A model generated the notes under the pieces. That model saw only the letters and a list, made by a program, of their open reading frames with translations, searched no databases and was not told the origin of the DNA. A stretch of DNA of 6,590 nucleotides, taken from contig JAFGJF010000107.1 of assembly GCA_016929205.1 (NCBI GenBank), positions 1 through 6,590 of the forward strand, given 5' to 3'. Each line of letters begins with the position of its first letter. The first letter of the stretch is position 1. Origin of the DNA: Anaerolineae bacterium. Lineage in GTDB: Bacteria > Chloroflexota > Anaerolineae > JAFGEY01. Shown here piece by piece: positions 1 through 5,495 of the stretch. Position numbers and translations under genes: made by a program.

Positions 1-1964
1 GCCGTCCACGGATAGCTGCGCGCCTGGTAGCGCAGGTCACTCAACAGCGCCCCCCACTCCGGCACATCCGAGTAGAGGATCTGCCGGCCGGGCATCGGCG
101 CGGCGACAATGCCACCCCCGATAAAAATGCTGAGAAAACCGAGCTCGCCGAGCAGGGTGAGCACCGATCCCATTTCGAGCGAGACGATCGAGGTCAGAGC
201 AGAAAACAGGTGCGGCAAAACGTGGCGGAAAATAATGCGCGGCGTTTGGGCGCCGACGGCGATGGCGCTCTCAATGTAGGGCCGGGGGCGAATCGCCACC
301 ACCTGGCTGCGCACAAACTGCATGATCTCGCCCCAGCCGACAAAACAGAGGGTAATGACAAAGGGAGCCAGCCCTTTGCGAATGCCCAACCCCAGGATCA
401 GGATCATCGCCAGGAGCAGGGTGGGAAAAGCGGCGATCACCTCGGACAGACTCACGATCAGGCGATCGAGCACGCCGCCTTGCGCCCAACCGGCAAGCGC
501 GCCCAGCAGGACGCCGACCACCGTCCGTGCGACAACCGCCAGCACGGCCAGGATCAAGGTCTGTTGCGCGCCGGCGAGGACGAGGCTCATCATGCCCCGG
601 CCCAGCACATCGGTCCCCCACGGATAGTCTTCGCCCGGCGCAAAGGGCGGCGTCGTCAACTGGCCATCGACCATGGTCAACCCCTGAGTGTGATAGGGGC
701 TGTTGGGAGCCAGGCGGGGGCCAAGAAAAACGACGACGATCAGCCCCAGGATCAGCAACCCGCCAACGATCAAGGGAACGTCATAGATCAAGATCCCTTT
801 AAAGGTGGCCAAGCCGGTGCGGACCGAACGATCTGGCGTCTCGTTCTCCGCAGAAGACGCCGGCGGCAGAGCGGGCCGTTGGAACGCCGGCTCGCCTTTT
901 TCCCTGTCCCCAAACCGCTTGAGCCAATGGACGAACGCATTGTCCACGACCAGGGCACGCAGCGCGTCCCACGCCGACCGGGCTGCCGCCCACGGCGTTT
1001 GCCGCTCACCCAAAGCCACACGCGCCGACGTGTTGAGCAGCCGGGGATCGATCAACCGGTAGCTCAATTCGAGGATCAGATTGACCGCCAGAAAGAGCAA
1101 TCCCAGGCACAAGGCCAGAGCGACGGTCAGGTTGCCGTCTTGCTGGGCAATGCCCTTGAGCAGGGTGAATCCCACGCCGGGCCAACTGAAATAGTATTCG
1201 ACGACCGGCAAGCTGCTCAAACAAAAACGCAGCGAAACGCCGACCGTGGTCAAGATCGGGATCGCGGCATTGCGCAGCACGTGGACGGCCATCACCCGGG
1301 TGCGGGACAATCCCTTGCCTTGTGCCGTGCGAACGTAATCCTGCGCCAGCACTTCGCGCACGGCGATAAAGGTGATCCGCGTGATTTGGGCGATGGGCCG
1401 CGCCGACAGGACCAGCGCCGGCAGGAGCAGGTGGTTGTCCCAACCAAAGCCGCCAACCGGCAGGATCGCGCGCCCCGTCCGGCGCGTCAGAGCCGTCACC
1501 GCCCACTGCAGCAGGAACGCGGCAAAAAAACTGGGCACCGAGACGCCGATCAATGTCAACAGAATCACGCTCAGCGAGCGGCGAGAACGGCCGCGCGCGC
1601 TGAAAATGCCCAGGAGAATGCCCGCGACAGCGGAAAAACAGAGCGAGATGCCCAACAAGCCGAGGCTGCGCGGCAACCGTTCGACGATGACCTCTACAAC
1701 CGGGCGCGGGGCCCAGGTATCACTTCCGGCGGTGGTTTGGCCCAGGTCGCCACGCAGCAAACGGCTGGCATAGGCCAGCGTTTTGGAGAACGCCCGCTCG
1801 GCGGCGGGGGCCAATCCGGTCCCGGCAGCCATATCCGTCCCCAGGTAGCTGGCAAAAATAATAAACAGCAGCACCATGGCGCTGAACAGCAGGCGTTGGG
1901 CGAGGAAAAAGAGAATGCTCCTGGCATTTTTCCGCGACGAGGGCGGCGATCCGGTTCGCGGCAC
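1..1964 (-). CDS. Fused OppB-OppC-type ABC importer permease (C-terminus cut by window edge)
   Basis: Membrane subunit of a peptide/nickel/oligosaccharide-class ABC importer in which both permeases sit in one open frame. Starting at GTG 1964, 654 codons run to the window edge without a stop. Residues 1-310 are OppB/DppB-like: first membrane helix about 16-41, the LLRGDLGQ motif at 69-76, helices near 101-123 and 132-157, an EAA-type coupling loop at about 209-238 (YVRTAQGKGL), then helices to about 300 and the usual ending YRLIDPRLLN. Residues 311-388 form a hydrophilic linker. From about 389 the OppC/DppC half follows: a helix at 396-415, PWGTDVLGRGMMS at 448-460, several helices, a second EAA loop at 563-592 and PEWGALLSD at 635-643. 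At least one final helix lies outside. The loop after the first OppB helix is short and lacks the usual PGDP motif. An in-frame GTG at 1982 has no ribosome site, so 1964, preceded by GAAGG and four bases after the kinase stop, is preferred. Substrate unknown; the ATPases and binding protein are not in view. Confidence 0.88.
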   Translation of the reverse strand, partial: MPRTGSPPSSRKNARSILFFLAQRLLFSAMVLLFIIFASYLGTDMAAGTGLAPAAERAFSKTLAYASRLLRGDLGQTTAGSDTWAPRPVVEVIVERLPRSLGLLGISLCFSAVAGILLGIFSARGRSRRSLSVILLTLIGVSVPSFFAAFLLQWAVTALTRRTGRAILPVGGFGWDNHLLLPALVLSARPIAQITRITFIAVREVLAQDYVRTAQGKGLSRTRVMAVHVLRNAAIPILTTVGVSLRFCLSSLPVVEYYFSWPGVGFTLLKGIAQQDGNLTVALALCLGLLFLAVNLILELSYRLIDPRLLNTSARVALGERQTPWAAARSAWDALRALVVDNAFVHWLKRFGDREKGEPAFQRPALPPASSAENETPDRSVRTGLATFKGILIYDVPLIVGGLLILGLIVVVFLGPRLAPNSPYHTQGLTMVDGQLTTPPFAPGEDYPWGTDVLGRGMMSLVLAGAQQTLILAVLAVVARTVVGVLLGALAGWAQGGVLDRLIVSLSEVIAAFPTLLLAMILILGLGIRKGLAPFVITLCFVGWGEIMQFVRSQVVAIRPRPYIESAIAVGAQTPRIIFRHVLPHLFSALTSIVSLEMGSVLTLLGELGFLSIFIGGGIVAAPMPGRQILYSDVPEWGALLSDLRYQARSYPWT

Positions 1965-1968
1965 GTGA

Positions 1969-3738
1969 CTAGACGCCTTCACGTCCGGCGTCCGAGGCTT
2001 CGGTCGCAGCAGGCAGGATAAAACTAAAGGTGCTGCCCTCACCAACCCGACTTTCCACGCCCACATCTCCACCCAGCTTTTCCACGATCCGTTTGACGAT
2101 CGACAGGCCAAGGCCATATCCCTTGGCCTGTACCGGGTTGAGCCGGCTGAACATCGTGAACAGCCGCGCCTGCTCCTGCTCGGTCAGGCCGGGCCCGTTG
2201 TCGCGCACCCAAAACTGGATCCGGTCGCCGCCGTCCAAGATTGTTGCCCCGATCTCGATTCTGGGTGGCTGGCCACCATACTTGATCGCGTTGCTCAGGT
2301 AATTGGCCCACACCTCTTCGACCCAAGGGCCATAGCCAAGCGCGACGGGCCACGCCTCGGGCAGCGCGATTTCGGCTTGATACTCCTGGACCAAATTGTC
2401 TATCCGTTCCTGCGCTTCGAGCACAATGCTGACCATATCCTCCAACCGATCCAGTTCAACGGCATCTGTCTGGCGCATCGTGGCCATCAGGAGCAACTCG
2501 TCGATGATCCGGCTCATGCGGCGGCCGGTCCGAGAGATCAGATCCAAGAAGCCAAGCGCCTTGTCCTGCGGAGTGCGATCAAAGCGCGCCACCAGCAGCT
2601 CGCTGTAACCGACGAGCGTCGACAAGGGATTCTTGAGATCGTGGGCCACGGTGTGGGCAAACGCATCGAGTTCAACGATCAGCCGCTCGCGCTGTTCCGC
2701 CGCCTGCACCCGTTCGGTGATGTCGTGCAAAACGAGCAAACGGCCGGTCAACCGCCCACGCCGGTCTCGCAGCGGCGAGAGGTGCAGGTCAAAATAAGCA
2801 GCATCCCGGTCACATACAAGCCGGATCTCTTTGCGCACCTCCTCGGTAGCCGAGGAATCCTGGACCAACTCGGGCCATCCGGTCCAGAGATCGGCAATCG
2901 GCACACCGACGGCCTCGGATGCAGTACAGCCCAGCACCTGCGATGCCGCCGGATTCAGGTCGACCACACGGCACTGATCGTCGAGAACAATGACCAGGTC
3001 GGAAAGGCGCTCGATCAAGGTCGCCCGCGCCACGGGCATAATATCCAGCAGGTGGTAGCGAAACAGACTCCACGCAAAGGCCACGTTGGTCACGGTAAAT
3101 GCAAACGGCGTCAGTTCCAAACCGGGAATGGGATCCAGATTGGCGATATAGAGCGCATTTGCCACCCACGGGGCCAGCAGGGCGACGAGCAGCGTCCCGG
3201 CCTGACGGCGATACAGATCGGGCGACCGGAAGAACATCTGAGCCAGCAGGATCGTGCCCACGAGCAGCAGCACGTACGAATAGCCCACCGCCACCCAATA
3301 CCAGGGACCGCGCACCGAGATCGTATTCGGCACCGCTCCCTGGGGATTCAACTGCACGTCTACCCACAGCAGTTTGTGGAGCGGATTGGTCCAGGCAAAG
3401 ACGATCGTCAGCAGGGGGATGACCGCCAAGAACACAAACCAGCCGCTCCGGACCCACCGCTCGCGCCCGGTGTAATACAGAACAAACGCCGCCCAAGCCA
3501 CCAGCGTCGAATGGATAAAGATATACTGTACCTTGTTCCAAAACACGAGCTGCGACAGCTCGCTGCTCGCCAGCTCAAAGGTGTATCCCAGCGACCAACA
3601 CGTCGCCGTCGCCAGGGGCACAGCAAGGTATAACGCGCCGGATGTCGCCCGCCGCTGCCAGACCAAGATCGTCACCACAGCCGAAATCGCCGTGGTAAAA
3701 GACATAAAGATGATCGCCGGTACAGTATAGGGCCACAT
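1969..3738 (-). CDS. Membrane sensor histidine kinase, 7TM-PAS-HisKA-HATPase_c
   Basis: Membrane-bound sensor kinase that should autophosphorylate a histidine and pass phosphate to a response regulator. Residues 5-230 are hydrophobic and fit the seven-helix N-terminal module of histidine kinases (HisKA_7TM type), ending in the typical FRYHLLDIMPVAR junction. Residues 240-345 are a PAS domain (VIVLDDQCRVVDLNPAA, closing with LHDITER). HisKA follows at 350-420, with phospho-acceptor His366 in AHDLKNPL. HATPase_c spans 470-577: N box with Asn479 and Asn483, G1 box DNGPGL at 513-518, G2 box GYGLGLSIVK at 540-549. All catalytic boxes look intact. ATG 3738 is preceded by GGGAAGG seven bases upstream. 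The gene starts 36 bases after the glycosidase stop and ends four bases before the permease start, so it is probably co-transcribed and coupled with both. No response regulator lies within the window. The 7TM module does not tell the ligand; the neighbouring importer and hydrolase suggest a nutrient-related signal, which is inference. Confidence 0.93.
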   Translation of the reverse strand: MWPYTVPAIIFMSFTTAISAVVTILVWQRRATSGALYLAVPLATATCWSLGYTFELASSELSQLVFWNKVQYIFIHSTLVAWAAFVLYYTGRERWVRSGWFVFLAVIPLLTIVFAWTNPLHKLLWVDVQLNPQGAVPNTISVRGPWYWVAVGYSYVLLLVGTILLAQMFFRSPDLYRRQAGTLLVALLAPWVANALYIANLDPIPGLELTPFAFTVTNVAFAWSLFRYHLLDIMPVARATLIERLSDLVIVLDDQCRVVDLNPAASQVLGCTASEAVGVPIADLWTGWPELVQDSSATEEVRKEIRLVCDRDAAYFDLHLSPLRDRRGRLTGRLLVLHDITERVQAAEQRERLIVELDAFAHTVAHDLKNPLSTLVGYSELLVARFDRTPQDKALGFLDLISRTGRRMSRIIDELLLMATMRQTDAVELDRLEDMVSIVLEAQERIDNLVQEYQAEIALPEAWPVALGYGPWVEEVWANYLSNAIKYGGQPPRIEIGATILDGGDRIQFWVRDNGPGLTEQEQARLFTMFSRLNPVQAKGYGLGLSIVKRIVEKLGGDVGVESRVGEGSTFSFILPAATEASDAGREGV

Positions 3739-3774
3739 TGTCTTGCCTTCCCACGCGACAGAACGGCTTTGTTG

Positions 3775-5208
3775 TTACACTCGCCGGATGCGCAGTGCGA
3801 TCTGGGGCTTGCCGGGTAAATCGATCTGGCAGTTGCCGCTGAACGTGCCGGACAGGGGCGTGATCGTCATCTCCCAGGTATCAATGACCTCGATCTCGAA
3901 TTGTGCATCCTCCGGCAGGGGAATGACCTTGTATTTCGGCTGGGCCATCCCGAAATAAACCAGGACGTATTCGCCCTCTTGGCCTGCCCCGACCAGGTTC
4001 GAACTGGAAAAGACGGGAGACAACGCATCGAGGCCGCTCTGCTCGACGATGCCGCGCAAAAACGCAATCCGCGCCGGGCTCTCGCCGTGCAGCACGCCGC
4101 CCTTGGACCACCACAAAATGTCATCGGGATGGACATACGTCTCACCGTGCCCGACGTACCCGCCGCGCACCATCCCCTCCCAGAAATTGTGCGCCATCTG
4201 CCGGGCGGTGATATTGCCCCAGTTGTTGGGGATATTGCCCTCGTAGCGGCACTCGTCGACGACAACCGGTTTTTTGCACTGCTCGCGCCACTCGCTGACC
4301 TGGGTCAGATCGTGACGCTGGATGCTCTGGTGGGTCACCCACGGTTTGTTGTGGTCGTAAAACGCTCGACAGTTGTGCACCGAGCGCAAGTGCTGGACAG
4401 GATCGGATTCCTGCACGATGCGGAAAAAACGATCCCAATCCTGCATCGTCTTGGCCTTCATCAAGTCGTACTCGTTGGCCATCGACCACCACACGTTGCG
4501 AAAAGCAGACAAACGGGCGACGACGTAGCGCAGATAAAAATCGTCGCTTTCGGCGTCCATCGTCGCATAGCCCCAGCGGTCGTAGGGATGAAACAAAATC
4601 AAATCGGCTTCGATCCCCAGCTCACCCAGGCCGGCGATGCGCTGTTCGAGGTGCCGGAAAAACGCGGGGTTAAAGCAGCGGAAATCCCACCCCTGCTCCA
4701 GCGAACCGGCAAAGGGATGGTACGGCGGCTCGTTTTGGTTGAACGTGTAATGCTTGGGGAACACGCACATCCGCATCTTGTTAAAAGGCGCGCCCGCCAG
4801 CGTGCGCAGCGTCTGCTCCTCCAATTCGTCGCCCTGGTGGTTCCACACGTAACACGTCGTGCCGAACTGCCAATAGGGCGTTCCATCCTCGTAGGCAAAA
4901 TGATACGTATCGCGCACCCGCACCGGTCCGTGGTTGCCCGCCGACGGGGCCACACAGTCAAATTCGCCGCCCACGCCGTTCAATTCGGCCATGTTGCTCC
5001 GAGTCCGGTAACACCACGTCCCTTCGACGTCGGGCATAAACCGCACCCGGTAGACGCCGTCCCCATCGTAAAAGCCGTCGACGTCGATCGTGCGATGCTT
5101 GTAGCTCAAGATCGCGCCAAACTCGACATCGACGAATGGATTTCCATCTTGAGGGCCCTCGAGGCTGACCTCAAATCGTCCCCATCGCTCCACATTCTCT
5201 GCCGTCAC
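3775..5208 (-). CDS. Cytoplasmic glycoside hydrolase, DUF5060 / DUF4038-like barrel / DUF5605
   Basis: Probable retaining glycosidase of the GH-A-like fold; substrate unknown. Residues 8-75 match the DUF5060 beta-sandwich pattern ([42 protein letters not shown]). Residues 95-395 look like a (beta/alpha)8 catalytic domain: [12 protein letters not shown] at 113-124, [13 protein letters not shown] at 142-154, [11 protein letters not shown] at 203-213, [11 protein letters not shown] at 240-250 with the candidate acid/base Glu246 after Asn245, and [13 protein letters not shown] at 313-325 with candidate nucleophile Glu319. The last 80 residues form a beta-rich DUF5605-like module. There is no signal peptide or membrane helix, so it should act in the cytoplasm on imported glycosides. 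The start is GTG 5208, preceded by GGAG nine bases upstream. It is the first gene of the leftward block, 36 bases before the kinase. Family naming is from memory of domain patterns; assignment to a CAZy family and which Glu does which job are inference. Confidence 0.85.
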   Translation of the reverse strand: MTAENVERWGRFEVSLEGPQDGNPFVDVEFGAILSYKHRTIDVDGFYDGDGVYRVRFMPDVEGTWCYRTRSNMAELNGVGGEFDCVAPSAGNHGPVRVRDTYHFAYEDGTPYWQFGTTCYVWNHQGDELEEQTLRTLAGAPFNKMRMCVFPKHYTFNQNEPPYHPFAGSLEQGWDFRCFNPAFFRHLEQRIAGLGELGIEADLILFHPYDRWGYATMDAESDDFYLRYVVARLSAFRNVWWSMANEYDLMKAKTMQDWDRFFRIVQESDPVQHLRSVHNCRAFYDHNKPWVTHQSIQRHDLTQVSEWREQCKKPVVVDECRYEGNIPNNWGNITARQMAHNFWEGMVRGGYVGHGETYVHPDDILWWSKGGVLHGESPARIAFLRGIVEQSGLDALSPVFSSSNLVGAGQEGEYVLVYFGMAQPKYKVIPLPEDAQFEIEVIDTWEMTITPLSGTFSGNCQIDLPGKPQIALRIRRV

Positions 5209-5240
5209 GCCAGCTCTCTCCTTTTCACCTTTTGCCAGGA

Positions 5241-5299
5241 GTAACCGTTCAGGGGACTGAGAAAAGAAACCTGGTTTCTGACACCGTCTGAACGGTTAC
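5241..5299. repeat. 59-base palindromic element with 12-base perfect inverted ends (MITE/REP-like)
   Basis: The ends GTAACCGTTCAG (5241-5252) and CTGAACGGTTAC (5288-5299) are exact reverse complements around a 35-base centre. The centre holds a further palindrome at 5265-5279. Neither side shows a run of T on either strand, so it is not a standard intrinsic terminator, and no clear target-site duplication flanks it. If the leftward promoter assignment is right, it would fold as a hairpin in the leader RNA of the glycosidase block, ending 32 bases before GTG 5208. The compact nested layout resembles small dispersed non-coding elements; copy number elsewhere in the genome is unknown. Confidence 0.65.
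5265..5279. repeat. Inner 15-base palindrome of the 59-base element
   Basis: AGAAACC and GGTTTCT form 7-base perfect arms around a single T. From memory, palindromes of the AGAAACC-GGTTTCT type are widely dispersed between genes in cyanobacteria and some Chloroflexota. This supports reading the surrounding element as a dispersed repeat, but it cannot be confirmed from one copy. Confidence 0.5.
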
Positions 5300-5330
5300 C
5301 ATCGCCGTATTCCCGCGCAAGCTTTCTGTC

Positions 5331-5336
5331 ATTATA
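5331..5336 (-). promoter_or_regulatory. Candidate -10 box for the glycosidase-kinase-permease block
   Basis: Read on the minus strand this is TATAAT preceded by the same TGGTG as the rightward box. A weak -35 candidate, TTGCGT (5359-5354), sits 17 bases upstream. Transcription would start near 5324 and give a leader of about 115 bases to GTG 5208; that leader would include the whole 5241-5299 inverted-repeat element. Assignment rests on motif match and position only. Confidence 0.5.
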
Positions 5337-5380
5337 CACCACACACCCATTCCACGCAATGCAGAATTACGATTTTGGTG

Positions 5381-5386
5381 TATAAT
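5381..5386 (+). promoter_or_regulatory. Candidate -10 box for the gamma-glutamyltransferase gene
   Basis: A perfect TATAAT within TGGTGTATAAT lies about 100 bases before ATG 5485, which would give a start point near 5393 and a leader of roughly 90 bases. No good TTGACA-like -35 is seen 16-18 bases upstream (the region reads CAATGCAG), so the promoter may depend on an activator or an extended contact. The box is one arm of a perfect inverted repeat whose other arm carries the opposite -10. Confidence 0.55.
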
Positions 5387-5426
5387 AGGGCAGACTCGAT
5401 CGAATCCATATTGGGGGAGGATGGCA

Positions 5427-5495
5427 GTGGTCCGAGTCCGACAAACCTACAGCAAGACACATTCACCTGAAAGGAAAAGAGCGAATGAACTATGA
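5427..5495 (+). CDS. Possible short leader ORF upstream of and overlapping the gamma-glutamyltransferase start
   Basis: A 22-codon frame opens at GTG 5427, six bases after a near-perfect ribosome site GGGGGAGG (5413-5420), and stops with TGA at 5493-5495. That is eight bases after the ATG of the gamma-glutamyltransferase, in a different frame. An ATG at 5421 is in the same frame but abuts the ribosome site, too close for normal use. The peptide would be short, polar and basic (QTYSKTHSPERKR in the middle) with no recognisable motif. The arrangement would let ribosomes end on the start of the main gene, so it could be a coupled leader peptide. It may equally be chance: the frame is short, and the strong purine run is the main evidence. 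Confidence 0.25.
   Translation: MVRVRQTYSKTHSPERKRANEL

Larger units (their letters stand above)
5331..5386. repeat. Perfect 11-base inverted repeat carrying outward-facing -10 boxes
   Basis: The left arm ATTATACACCA (5331-5341) is the exact reverse complement of the right arm TGGTGTATAAT (5376-5386), separated by 34 bases. The arms match candidate -10 regions of the two divergent genes, so the -35 regions would overlap in the centre. The symmetry could reflect two matched promoters, a site for a dimeric regulator, or the ends of a small inserted element. Confidence 0.7.

Noticed and set aside
1006..1506. A separate short leftward gene inside the permease region
   Set aside because: This is another frame of the same strand. 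Its Pro/Gly/Arg-rich product shows no membrane helices, whereas the neighbouring frame is a continuous permease.
210..2021. A 603-codon open frame on the plus strand
   Set aside because: It lies antisense to the permease fusion. Its composition is Gln/Arg/Asp-rich, without domains or membrane helices, as expected when GC-rich membrane-protein codons are read in reverse. The minus-strand frame carries clear family motifs.
2377..3633. A 418-codon open frame on the plus strand
   Set aside because: Antisense to the kinase gene, whose minus-strand frame has all histidine-kinase boxes. The plus-strand protein is His/Gln/Arg-rich low-complexity shadow sequence.
3901..5244. A 447-codon open frame on the plus strand
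   Set aside because: Antisense to the glycosidase. It has no recognisable motif, and its end runs through the glycosidase ribosome site.
5241..5299. Intrinsic transcription terminator
   Set aside because: A stem exists, but no T run follows it on either strand, and it lies between a likely promoter and its gene.
5241..5386. CRISPR array
   Set aside because: The repeats are inverted, not direct, and two different unit sequences are involved with no regular spacer pattern.
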